Both the position numbers and the translations under genes were made by a program. Shown one piece after another: positions 27,229 to 35,800 of a stretch of 64,000 bases of DNA. The DNA lies in assembly GCF_000418325.1 (NCBI RefSeq), contig NC_021658.1, forward strand, positions 12,876,501 through 12,940,500. Reading direction: 5' to 3'. Position 1 is the stretch's first letter, and each line of letters opens with the position of its first letter. Under the pieces are notes generated by a model. It had not been told where the DNA came from. It made no database searches and saw nothing but the letters and a program-made list of their open reading frames with translations. The stretch comes from Sorangium cellulosum So0157-2. Lineage in GTDB: Bacteria; Myxococcota_A; Polyangia; Polyangiales; Polyangiaceae.

Positions 27229-28857
27229 GTGACCTGGGGCACACGAGGGTGGCACGCTGCAGTGCGCTGCGCGCTCGGCGCTGCCGCGAGCGCCGCGATC
27301 GGGTGCGGCAGCGCGGTCAGCGTCTGCGGGTGCTTTCCCTATGACTGCGCCGAGCACGTCGCGTGCGGCGCTTCCGAGGCGCCGGAGACCGAGGTCGAGC
27401 CCGACGCGCCGGGCGAGCCGGGCGCGCCTGCGGATCCCGAGGACATCCCCTGCGGCGGCGATCCGAGAGATGGCGCGCCCAAGGACGGCTGCGGTGTGTT
27501 CGCGAGCAGCAGCCTGGGCGACGACGCGAACCCGGGCACGCGCGCGCTGCCGGTGCGCACCGTGCGCCGGGCGATCGAGCTCTCGCGCCAGGGCGCGCGG
27601 CGCGTCTACGCCTGCGCGGAGATCTTCCCCGAGGCCGTCGAGGTCCCGGCCGGCACGCAGATCTGGGGAGGCCTCGACTGCGCCCACGGCTGGGCGTTCA
27701 TCGGCGACCGCGCGCAGGCCACGCTCGCGCCCGCGCCGGACCTGATCCCGCTGCGGATCGAGGGAGGCGCCGGCACGTCGGTCGTCGCGGACGTGCTCGC
27801 GCGGTCCGCCGATGCGGCGCAGCCGAGCGGCTCCTCGATCGCGGCGCTGGTCCTGCCCGGCGCCACCGTGACGTTCCTTCGCAGCGCGCTCGTCGCAGGG
27901 AACGGCGCCGCCGGCGCGCCGGGCGCGCCGGGCGCGGACGGGGGCGAGGGCGCCGCCGCGCCCGGCGCGGACGGCCGCAGCGGAGGCGACGCCTGCTCTG
28001 CCGACGTGGTCCCGGGCGCGCCGTCGGTCACGACGGCGTGCGACGACGTCGACTCGATCGGGGGCTCCGGAGGCGACGGCGCCGTCAGCAGCGGCGACGA
28101 CGGGCGCGACGGGCTGCCGGAGCCGATCTCGAGCTCGATGGAGTGGGGGCACGCAGGGCAGGGCCAGACGAGCGGCGCGGATTGCACCGACGGGATGCAG
28201 GACCTCTCGGGTGCCCACGGCGCGCACGGCCGCGGGGCGGTAGGGCGCGGGGGCATGATCACGCGAGCGGGCTGGGAGGGCGTCCACGGCACGGAGGGCG
28301 CGCGGGGGATCTCCGGCCAGGGCGGCGGGGGCGGCGGCGGGACGCTGGGCGGGGTGATGTACTGCGGCATGTCGACGGCGACACCGAAGGGCGGAGCCAG
28401 CGGCGGCTCGGGCGGTGGCGGCGGCTGCGGGGGCAACGGGGGACAGGGCGGCGGCTACGGCGGCGCGAGCATCGCGCTGATCAGCCTGAGCGCCGGCGTG
28501 ACGCTGCACGACACGAAGCTGTCCTCCGCGAACGGCGGCAACGGAGGCGATGGGGGCGCCGGGCAGATCGGCGGCGAGGGGGGCAGCCGCGGCAGCGGCG
28601 GCGCGGCGAGGAACGGCTCGCTGCGGGGCTGCGACGGCGGGCGCGGCGGCCAGGGCGGCAACGGAGGTCACGGCGGCGGGGGCCTGGGTGGCCCGTCCAT
28701 CGGGATCGCCTACCTGCTCGATCCGCCGGAGCTGCTGGGAACGCTGGCGCTGCGCATTGGCGAACCCGGCAAGGGCGGCGCGGGCGGGCGCCCGGACATG
28801 ATCGAGCTGGCCGGGCAGGATGGCGCGGTCGCCGAGGTGCTCGGCTTCGTTCAGTAG
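27229..28857 (+). CDS. Gly-rich, collagen-like lipoprotein
   Basis: The GTG at 27229 gives 542 residues with lipobox ASAAIGC at about residue 26. Residues 80-210 form a beta-rich domain that begins like a DUF1565-type beta-helix (FASSSLGDDANPGTRALPVR, RRVYACAEIFPEAVEVPAGT, QIWGGLDCAHGW). Residues 220-540 are Gly-rich with irregular GGxGG and GxxG runs broken by hydrophobic segments (GGASIALISLSAGVTLHDTK, GPSIGIAYLLDPPELLGTL). This architecture recurs in myxobacterial surface proteins of unknown role. It begins 11 bases after the 56-bp duplication and may share a promoter with the PEGA gene. It converges on the sigma factor gene with a 60-bp gap. Confidence 0.85.
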   Translation: MTWGTRGWHAAVRCALGAAASAAIGCGSAVSVCGCFPYDCAEHVACGASEAPETEVEPDAPGEPGAPADPEDIPCGGDPRDGAPKDGCGVFASSSLGDDANPGTRALPVRTVRRAIELSRQGARRVYACAEIFPEAVEVPAGTQIWGGLDCAHGWAFIGDRAQATLAPAPDLIPLRIEGGAGTSVVADVLARSADAAQPSGSSIAALVLPGATVTFLRSALVAGNGAAGAPGAPGADGGEGAAAPGADGRSGGDACSADVVPGAPSVTTACDDVDSIGGSGGDGAVSSGDDGRDGLPEPISSSMEWGHAGQGQTSGADCTDGMQDLSGAHGAHGRGAVGRGGMITRAGWEGVHGTEGARGISGQGGGGGGGTLGGVMYCGMSTATPKGGASGGSGGGGGCGGNGGQGGGYGGASIALISLSAGVTLHDTKLSSANGGNGGDGGAGQIGGEGGSRGSGGAARNGSLRGCDGGRGGQGGNGGHGGGGLGGPSIGIAYLLDPPELLGTLALRIGEPGKGGAGGRPDMIELAGQDGAVAEVLGFVQ

Positions 28858-28918
28858 GCGCCGGCAGCACGAGCCCGCAGCGGGCGCCGGCAGCAGCAGC
28901 GCCGGTCCCGAGACGGCG

Positions 28919-30121
28919 TCATCGGGTGGAGCTCCCGGCGTCGAGCTCGCGCAGGAGCGCGTCCCGCCGCTCGGCGAGCTTCCCCCGCGGGAACCGCCGC
29001 GCGTGGCGCGTGAGCAGCTCGGCGGCCTCGGCGAGGTGTCCGGCGCGCAGCGCGACCGCGGCCTCTTCGACGAGCCGGCGCTCCTCGGCGAGGCGCGCCC
29101 CGCCGTCGCCGGGGCGCTCTCGATCGCGGCGCGCGGCAGCGCTGGCCGTCGCTGCGGTGGCCGTCGCTGCGGTGGCCGTCGCTGCGGCCGGCGGCGCGGT
29201 GCTCTCCGCGGCCTCCGCGAGCGTTACGCGCTGCGCGCCGCTGTCGTGCCGGCCTGTCGCCGACGGCGCGCCGTCGAGAGCGCGCCGGGCGAGCGCCGCG
29301 TGCAGACCGATGCCGGCCTGAGCGCGCGCCGGCGCCGGCCCCGCGGACGGCAGTGCGGCGCCGGCGGCCAGCACCGCCCCTGCGGCCGCGGCGGCGCAGA
29401 GGGGCTTCGCGACGCCGAGGGCGGCCGTGCCCCAAGCGCCCGCGCTGGCGGGCGCGCTCGCGCCGAGGTCCCCGAGGCGCAGCAGCCAGCCGCCGACGCG
29501 GTCGCGCAGCACGTCGCGCAGAAGCGACGCCGGCTGCCCGCCCTCGACGAAGGCCGGGAGGACCACCGGCGTTTCGTCCCAGCCGCGCCGGCGCCAGCGC
29601 GCTCGCCGGCGCGCGTCGGCGGCCTCCAGATCCCGGCGCGCGAGGCGGAGGCGGCTCCATGCCGTGTTGACGGGGATGGCGAGCGCCTGGGCGATCTCGT
29701 CCATCTCCATCCCGAGGATGTCGTGCGCGACGAGGACGCAGCGCCGTTGCGGGCGCAGCTCGGCGAGCAGCGCATCGAGCGCCCTGTGCCGGTCGTCGTC
29801 GATGGCCCGGGACTCCGAGCTCGGCGATTCCTCCACGAGGGGCTCGAAGCCTTCGGGAGACCAGAGCTCCTCGCGGCGGCGATGGGCCCGGTCGCGGTAG
29901 TGCGAGACGTGGTGCGTGGCGATGCTGATGAGCCAGGTGCGCAGCGTGCCCAGCTCGGGGTTGAACCGGCGCAGCCCGAGGTAGGCGCCCTGGAGCACCT
30001 CCTGCATCAGGTCGTCCAGGTCCTGCCGCTCCACGCCGAGGCGCAGCAGGTAGGTGGCGAGCATCTCGCGATGCGTCCGCCAGATCGTCTCGAAGAGCGC
30101 GTCGTCTGATCCCAAGTCCAC
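28919..30121 (-). CDS. ECF sigma factor with membrane-spanning C-terminal extension
   Basis: The GTG at 30121 (GGTGAG just before it) gives 400 residues. Residues 5-80 are sigma region 2 (MLATYLLRLGVERQDLDDLM, VLQGAYLGLRRFNPELGTLR, WLISIATHHVSHYRDRAHRR). Residues 110-165 are region 4 (ALLAELRPQRRCVLVAHDIL, GMEMDEIAQALAIPVNTAWS). Typical ECF factors end near residue 190. Here a further 210 residues follow, with a hydrophobic segment near 240-260 (CAAAAAGAVLAAGAALPSA) and then an Ala/Arg-rich, helical domain (EERRLVEEAAVALRAGHLAE) that could lie outside the membrane. The tail may therefore act as a built-in anti-sigma or sensor. No separate anti-sigma gene adjoins it. Confidence 0.87.
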   Translation of the reverse strand: MDLGSDDALFETIWRTHREMLATYLLRLGVERQDLDDLMQEVLQGAYLGLRRFNPELGTLRTWLISIATHHVSHYRDRAHRRREELWSPEGFEPLVEESPSSESRAIDDDRHRALDALLAELRPQRRCVLVAHDILGMEMDEIAQALAIPVNTAWSRLRLARRDLEAADARRRARWRRRGWDETPVVLPAFVEGGQPASLLRDVLRDRVGGWLLRLGDLGASAPASAGAWGTAALGVAKPLCAAAAAGAVLAAGAALPSAGPAPARAQAGIGLHAALARRALDGAPSATGRHDSGAQRVTLAEAAESTAPPAAATATAATATAATASAAARRDRERPGDGGARLAEERRLVEEAAVALRAGHLAEAAELLTRHARRFPRGKLAERRDALLRELDAGSSTR

Positions 30122-30472
30122 CTCACCGTGGCGCGCGCGAGGCCTCCGCAGGTCTTCGCGCCGCCGATCTCGCCATCCTCACTTCAGAAATTGCGGGCAG
30201 GCGGCGCGGGTCGTCACGGAATCGACGCCGTCGCCTTCGGCTGCGCCGGCCGCGGCCCGGAAGACCGTGGCGGGACGGGGAGGCGTCCCCGACGCGGATG
30301 GGATGGGCATGGCGAGTCGACTGGCAGCGCACCGAAGGCGAACCGAGCGAGCAACCGATTCTTCTAGCCATGAGGGCGCAAGAGCCGTGCGTGCGCAGAG
30401 GCTTCGGCCACGTGGCTGCGCGCTCGACGGCCGGCGCCGGGCACGGCAGGTTACCTTGGACTTTCGCGCTCC
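30122..30472. other. Divergent intergenic region, no gene recognised
   Basis: About 350 bases separate the sigma factor gene and the nucleotidyltransferase gene, which point away from each other. Both promoters should lie here. I see no convincing reading frame. A minus-strand frame crosses it and stops near 30179, but it overlaps the nucleotidyltransferase gene and has no recognisable domain. Confidence 0.5.
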
Positions 30473-30808
30473 ATGCCCATGCTGCACCCGCCGGCAACCG
30501 AGGAAGTTCCCGAGCCGTTGCTCTTCCGGATCGTCGAGAAGATGCGCCCTGTTGAGGTGTGGCTCTTCGGCAGCCGAGCACGGGGAACCGCACGCCCGGG
30601 GAGCGACTGGGATCTCCTGGTCGTGCTGCCTGACGACGCGATCGACGACGATCTGGATTTGATGCACGCGTGGCAGATGGTGAGGGATCTACGGATCCCC
30701 ACGGATGTATACCCGGTCCGCCAGAGCGAGTTCGAGGAGGCGCGCAGTCATGCGGGAACGCTGGCACGGACGGTGATGCACGAGGGGAGACGGGTCTATG
30801 CCCGGTGA
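30473..30808 (+). CDS. Minimal nucleotidyltransferase (MNT/MntA family)
   Basis: This 111-residue protein (ATG at 30473, or 30479) is a one-domain nucleotidyltransferase. The core motif is complete: G33-S34-R-A-R-G followed by S44-D45-W-D47-L, the metal-binding Asp pair of the pol-beta fold. MNT proteins usually sit beside a HEPN toxin and, in MntA-type pairs, inactivate it by adding AMP to a Tyr. No intact HEPN gene follows. A 50-codon ORF (30798-30950) overlaps its end, with a purine-rich GGGGAGA before it, but shows no HEPN Rx4-6H motif. The antitoxin may thus be orphaned, or may act on a partner elsewhere. Confidence 0.85.
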   Translation: MPMLHPPATEEVPEPLLFRIVEKMRPVEVWLFGSRARGTARPGSDWDLLVVLPDDAIDDDLDLMHAWQMVRDLRIPTDVYPVRQSEFEEARSHAGTLARTVMHEGRRVYAR

Positions 30809-30950
30809 TCCCGTAAAAATGGGGCTTCGTGCGGCAGCCACGTCGCGACTCCCCGATGAGGCGCCTCGCTGGATACAGCGCTTCTCCCAAAGCGCGTGCC
30901 AAGACGCCAAGGCAAGAATCCGTCGCGCGGCACCCGTGCCCGGCGGTTGA
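30798..30950 (+). CDS. Short ORF overlapping the nucleotidyltransferase, possible remnant
   Basis: ATG at 30798 with GGGGAGA seven bases upstream opens 50 codons that overlap the end of the nucleotidyltransferase by 11 bases. The start, MPGDP, and the position are those expected for a HEPN partner, but the rest (IQRFSQSACQDAKARIRR) has no recognisable helix motif. It may be the decayed start of such a gene or chance. Confidence 0.2.
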   Translation: MPGDPVKMGLRAAATSRLPDEAPRWIQRFSQSACQDAKARIRRAAPVPGG

Positions 30951-31067
30951 CGGCTTGAAGGCGGCTCCGGATAGGATGCCCGATGAACAACCTGCCGCAG
31001 GGTGGTTTGCTTGGACAACCGATGTCCCTGCTGAGCGAACAGCCTTCGCGGCCGCAAGGGAGGAATC

Positions 31068-31937
31068 GTGGCAACAGCGAGAACGAAGAAGAAGTCAGCG
31101 CCGGCCAAGCCGAGCGCGCCCGATGAAGCTGCCGAGGCGTTTGCGCAGATCGAGCCCGAGCTCGATCGCATCGAGAAGGTCGTTCCCATCAACGTCGACA
31201 TCCCGCGCGCGGTCGCCGTCGCGGTGGGCGCCGTTCCGCACCTCAAGGCGCTGCGGGCGCGCTTCGTGGACGAGCTGCCCAGGTTCCCGATCGAGGCGCT
31301 GGACAAGCTGATGAGCTACGCGCTCGGCGCCTGGTACGCGCACCTCTTGGCGCTGCCCGCCGGCCCGGGCCAGGAAGGGCTGAAGCGGCTCCTCGACGAG
31401 GCGTCCGCGCTGCGCGCCGACCTGCTCGTGGCAGCCGAGGCCCTCGCGCACAAGGGCTTCGTGGATGCGGGCCGCGTCGCGGAGATCCGGAGCGGCAACG
31501 GCCACCTCGACACGGCCAACGATCTGGTCGCGCTGGCCGCGCTCTTCGGGGAGTCGTGGGGCGCCGTGAAGCACAAGACGACGGTGGAGTGGCCGGAGGT
31601 GGAGCGCGCGTCGAAGCTCGGTCCGGAGCTGCTCGTGGCCCTCGGCGCGCGCAACCAGCCGGGGGTGCCGGCGCCCAAGGCGGCCGATCCGGCGGATCGG
31701 CGCGCGCGGGCGTTCACGCTGCTCGTGCGGGCGTACGACCAGTGCCGCCGCGGCGTGACGTACCTGCGGTGGATCGAGGGGGACTACGACGCGATCGCGC
31801 CGTCGCTGTTCGCGGGGCGCGGAGGAGCGCGGCGCGCGGGGTCGGTGAAGGAGGAGCCGGCGGACGAGGGGGCGGAGGGAGAGGCCGAGGGTGAGAGCGG
31901 GTGGGGCGCGGACGACGGCGGGGCGCCTGAGGAATAG
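31068..31937 (+). CDS. Hypothetical helical protein
   Basis: The GTG at 31068 has a good ribosome binding site (GGGAGGAAT, ending just before it). The product is 289 residues. After a Lys/Pro-rich start, residues 20-220 are mostly helical and well ordered (VPINVDIPRAVAVAVGAVPH, LKALRARFVDELPRFPIEAL, GAWYAHLLALPAGPGQEGLK, LLVRAYDQCRRGVTYLRWIE). The last 55 residues are acidic, Gly- and Glu-rich. There are no membrane segments and no catalytic motif I recognise. Its place between the nucleotidyltransferase and the EACC1-like/CHAT genes makes it a possible member of the same accessory island, but 520 bases of repeats separate it from the latter. Confidence 0.75.
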   Translation: MATARTKKKSAPAKPSAPDEAAEAFAQIEPELDRIEKVVPINVDIPRAVAVAVGAVPHLKALRARFVDELPRFPIEALDKLMSYALGAWYAHLLALPAGPGQEGLKRLLDEASALRADLLVAAEALAHKGFVDAGRVAEIRSGNGHLDTANDLVALAALFGESWGAVKHKTTVEWPEVERASKLGPELLVALGARNQPGVPAPKAADPADRRARAFTLLVRAYDQCRRGVTYLRWIEGDYDAIAPSLFAGRGGARRAGSVKEEPADEGAEGEAEGESGWGADDGGAPEE

Positions 31938-32134
31938 CGCGACGGGTGTGGGCTGCGGCGGGGCCGAGGCGAGGGCCCGGGCTCGACGCCGGAGCAACAC
32001 GCGCGGCGGGGGCGGCCTGTGACGAGCGCCCCCGCCGGCCTCGCCCCGCGGATCCGTGTGCCGCGCTCGCGCCGTACATGTGGGCCGGTCCGGGCGGTGC
32101 GACCGGTCCACTCCCATGGGAAGCACGCTCCTCG

Positions 32135-32364
32135 AGCGGTCCGACCGCCCCGTCGCTGTCAGGATCGTCGTCCAGAAGGCGGTCCGACCGCCCCGTCGCT
32201 GTCAGGATCGTCGTCCAGAGGGCGGTCCGACCGCCCCATCGCTGTCGAGATCGATGCCGGAACGGCGGTCCGACCGCCCTCCTGCTGTCGAGATGACATA
32301 GCAAGGGGCGGTCCGACCGCCCTGTCACTGTCGAGATCGGTTCCCGGGAAACGGTCCGACCGGC
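32135..32364. repeat. Array of 15-bp palindromes with a 43-bp period
   Basis: The perfect palindrome GGCGGTCCGACCGCC occurs at 32178, 32221, 32264 and 32307. Near-copies lie exactly one period away at 32135 (one change) and 32350 (four changes), and a weaker one near 32093. Every step among the six is 43 bases. The 28-bp intervals share a left half (about CCGTCGCTGTCGAGATC) and differ in the last 11 bases. The palindrome has 7-bp arms and a 1-bp centre, so it cannot fold as an RNA hairpin alone but is ideal for a dimeric DNA-binding protein. The array ends about 95 bases before the start of the EACC1-like gene. The rest of the 31938-32460 gap holds nothing else I can name. Confidence 0.93.
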
Positions 32365-32460
32365 CCGCGCTCGGGTTGACGAGCCCGTGCGCCCGGCGCT
32401 CCACTCGAGACCGGCCTCCGGGAAGCTGCACCTGGTCGCTTCCCGTGCCGAGGAGGGTGC

Positions 32461-32808
32461 ATGCCTCGACCGTTCGTCATCACGCTGCCCGAGCCCGACG
32501 ACGAGCTCCACGACGCGATCGCGCGTGCGCTCGGGGAAGACGCCGAGATCCACGAGCATCCGCCGGACTATGGCCTCGAGGACATCAAGCTCATCATCGA
32601 GATCGCGGCCGGCGTGAGCGGCGTCATCGTCGGCATCCCCGAAGTGGTCAAGGTGCTCGGCAAGCTCCGCGACGTCTTGAGGAGCCGCGCGAAGCAAAAG
32701 CGGGTGCGGATCAAGGTTCTCGATGGGGGCGCCGACGTGGTGCTCACCGAGGTCAGCGACGAGGAGCTCCAGAAGCTCGCCGAGGAGAGCCGCAAGGACC
32801 GGGCGTGA
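32461..32808 (+). CDS. Small EACC1-like protein coupled to a CHAT/NB-ARC protein
   Basis: ATG at 32461 with AGGAGG at 32451-32456. The product is 115 residues: a short N-terminal segment (FVITLPEPDDELHDAIARAL), one strongly hydrophobic helix (IKLIIEIAAGVSGVIVGIPE), a basic linker helix (VLGKLRDVLRSRAKQKR), then a beta-hairpin and helix (VRIKVLDGGADVVLTEVSDE). This order resembles the small 'effector-associated constant component' (EACC1) proteins reported beside NTPase-effector conflict systems. The match is from layout, not a sequence search. Its TGA overlaps the GTG of the next gene (GTGA at 32805-32808), so the two are translationally coupled. It may tether or gate the downstream effector. 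Confidence 0.72.
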   Translation: MPRPFVITLPEPDDELHDAIARALGEDAEIHEHPPDYGLEDIKLIIEIAAGVSGVIVGIPEVVKVLGKLRDVLRSRAKQKRVRIKVLDGGADVVLTEVSDEELQKLAEESRKDRA

Positions 32809-35800
32809 GCGTCCTCGATCTGGCGATCATCGTCGGCGCGCCGCCCCAGGGTGCGGGGCCCGAGGTCCTCGGCACCATCGTCCTCACCTGCGACGCCCTC
32901 GGGCTCTCGCACGCGGCCGCTCCGCTCGTCGATCCGCTCAGCGAGGGCGAGCGCAAGGAGCTCGACTGGTACCTTGAGGAGTTCTGGAAATGGCCGTTCG
33001 AGGGCTTCGCCGCCCGCGGTGCGCGCATCGAGCGAGCGCTGCCCGAGATCGGCAGGCGACTCTTCCAGAGCGCCTTCGGCAGCGCCGACGCCCAGCGCGT
33101 CTTCCTCCAGTGGCACCGCGAGCCGCTGGAGGAGGGGCAGCGACGCCAGATCAGCCTCCGCACCGAGCTCCCCGCGGCGCTTCGGCTGCCCTGGGAGCTC
33201 CTCCACGACGAGCAGGGCTACCTCGTCCTGCGCACCCGGAATCCGGTCTCGATCGTCCGCCGCCTCCCCCAGGCCCAGCTCAGCGACCGCTCTGCCAAGT
33301 TTGAACCTCCGCTCCGCATCCTGCTCGTCACCGCCCGCCCCTCGGGCACGGGCTTCATCGACCCGCGCAACGTCGCCCGCGCGCTCCTCGACGCGCTGGA
33401 TCCTCTCGCCGAGGCGGGGAGCGTCGAGGTCGAGATCCTCCGCCCGCCGACGCTCTCGGCGTTGCGCACGCGGCTGCGCGACGCGAAGCGGCCCGTCCAC
33501 GTGCTGCATTTCGACGGCCACGGTCACTTCGAGCCCGCCGCCGCGGCGCACGGCGGACCGTGCATGGACGGCGGCACGGGCACCCTCGCCTTCGAGGACG
33601 AGGACGGGGGTCACGCCCCGGTCGCGGCGCCGCAGCTCGCCCAGGTGCTCCAGAACAGCGGCGTCCCGCTCGTGGTGCTCAACGCGTGCCGGAGCGCCAG
33701 GGGCGGCGATAGCGACGCCTTCAGCAGCGTGGCGGCGGCGCTGGTGAGGAGCGGCATCGACGCGGTGGTGGCCATGAGCGCCAAGGTGCTCGTGGTGGCT
33801 GCGGCGCGCTATGTCGAGGCGTTCTACGGCGCCATCGCCGAGGGCGAGCCGGTACCGGCCGCGCACGAGCGCGGGCGCCAGCGCCTGCACGACGAGCCGC
33901 GCCGACACGTGTACCGCCGCCGGCGCGATGAACGCGGCGCGCCCGTCGCGCTCTGCGACTTCTGGCTGCCGCACTTCTACCAGCAGCGGCCGCTCCAGCT
34001 CTCGCCGCGCGCGCCTGCGAGCCGGCGGTCGCCCCGGGAGGCGCCGCGGTTCACGGGGCTGCCGGAGGATCCGCGCTACGGCTTCTCCGGGCGCGGGCGG
34101 GAGCTGCTCGACATCGAGCGCGCACTCCTCCGGGGCAAGATCGTGCTGCTCCACGGCTTCGGCGGCACCGGCAAGACTGCGCTCGCCGCCGAGGCCGCGC
34201 GCTGGCTCTGCCGCACGGGCATGTACCGGGGTGCGTGCTTCGTCTCGTTCGAGCACGGCGGCGATGCGGCGCGCGTCCTCGGGCGACTGGCCGAGCATCT
34301 GGGCGTCAGCGACGGCGGGTTCGATGCGGACGACGCGACGGCGGCGCTCGCGAGCCTGGTCCCCGCGCTCGTGGAGCGGCCGACGCTGCTTGTCGCGGAC
34401 AACCTGGAGAGCGTGCTGCCAGGCGGCGACGCGGCGCTCGCGGCCGGCGAGCGCGCGGCGCTCTGGCAGGCGCTGGTGCAGCTCGCGACCGTGCCGAAGG
34501 GCGGCTGCGGCGTGATCCTCACGAGCCGCGACGCGGCGCTCGGGGACGGGCGGCTCGCGCCAGGCCAGCGCGCGATGCACCGGGAGGTGCGAGGGATGGA
34601 TCCCGACGACGCCCACGCGCTCGCGGCGCGGCTGCTGGGGGACCTCGGGATCGACCCGAGGCGGGCGCCCTACCCGGAGCTGCGGGATCTGCTGCAGAAG
34701 CTCGACCACCATCCGCTCGCGATCCAGCTCGTGCTGCGGGCGCTGGGGGACACGACGCTGACGCTGACGGCGATCGACGAGGAGTTCGTGAAGCTCCTGC
34801 CGAGGTTCGCCGACGACACGGAGACCGGACGGAGCCGATCGTTGATGGCCTCGCTGGAGTACTCGCTGCTGCGGCTGAGCCCGGAGCAGCGGGGGCTGCT
34901 GATCCGGCTCGCGCCGTTCGAGGGCGGGGCGAGCGAGGACGATCTGCTCGCGATCACCGAGATCCCCGAGGCGGCGTGGATCAAGCTCCGTCCAGCGCTC
35001 GAGCAGGCGGCGCTGATCCGGGCCGAGCAGGTGCACGAGGTATGGGCGACGCCGTTCCTGCGCTTCCATCCGGTGCTGGCGCCTTACCTGCGGATGAAAG
35101 CGGGCGCGGAGGACGAGGCGCTGCGGGAGCGGCATGCGCAGCGGTACACCCAGCTCGCCGGCCATCTCTATCGTGCAGATAACCCCTATCCCGTGGCGGC
35201 ACGGGCGCTGGCCAGGTTCGAGATGCCCAACCTGCGCCGGGCGCTGCACCTGCGGATCGCGGCGGGCGCGCTGGACGAGGCGACTGACATGGCAGATTCG
35301 CTCGCCCGGTTCCTGACCATCTTTGGCCATCGACGAGAGCTCGAGCAGATACGTCGGCAGGTGGAAGAAGCGATGGAACGAGCCCGTCCTGCGCCGGACG
35401 GGAATTTTACCCGGGCCGAGTATCTGCGCCAAACCGGCCTCGCTGAAGACGCGCTCCACCGAGGAGACATCGGCGCGGCGCTCCAGGGGTTCACCGCGCT
35501 CCTTCAGCGGATCCAGGCCCTGCCGGAAGGGACCGAACGTGGCCGAGGCTCGTACGAGCACTGCCTTGTCCTGTCCTGGCTTGGCCGTTGCCTCACGGCA
35601 GGCCGGAAGCCGGCCGGGGCCGAGGCAAGGCACCGGGACGCCCTCCACGCGATCGAGGCGCTGATCGAACGCGACTGTGAACGCAAGGATGATGTCCGCC
35701 TCCGCGCTGTGGTGTTGACCGAGCTCGGAGATGCCCTGCTCCAGCAGGGCAAGTACGGAGAGGCCCGGAGCGCATACGAGGCCTCGCTCGAAGTCTCCAA

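Noticed and set aside
30179..30667. Minus-strand ORF across the sigma/nucleotidyltransferase gap
   Set aside because: It overlaps the nucleotidyltransferase gene antisense and has no recognisable domain or ribosome binding site.
32135..32364. CRISPR array
   Set aside because: The period is regular, but the invariant part is only a 15-bp palindrome, the 28-bp intervals share most of their left half, and no cas gene is present.
32019..32804. N-terminal extension of the CHAT protein
   Set aside because: The frame is open, but it crosses the palindrome array and the EACC1-like gene in another frame. The GTGA overlap gives a natural start at 32805.
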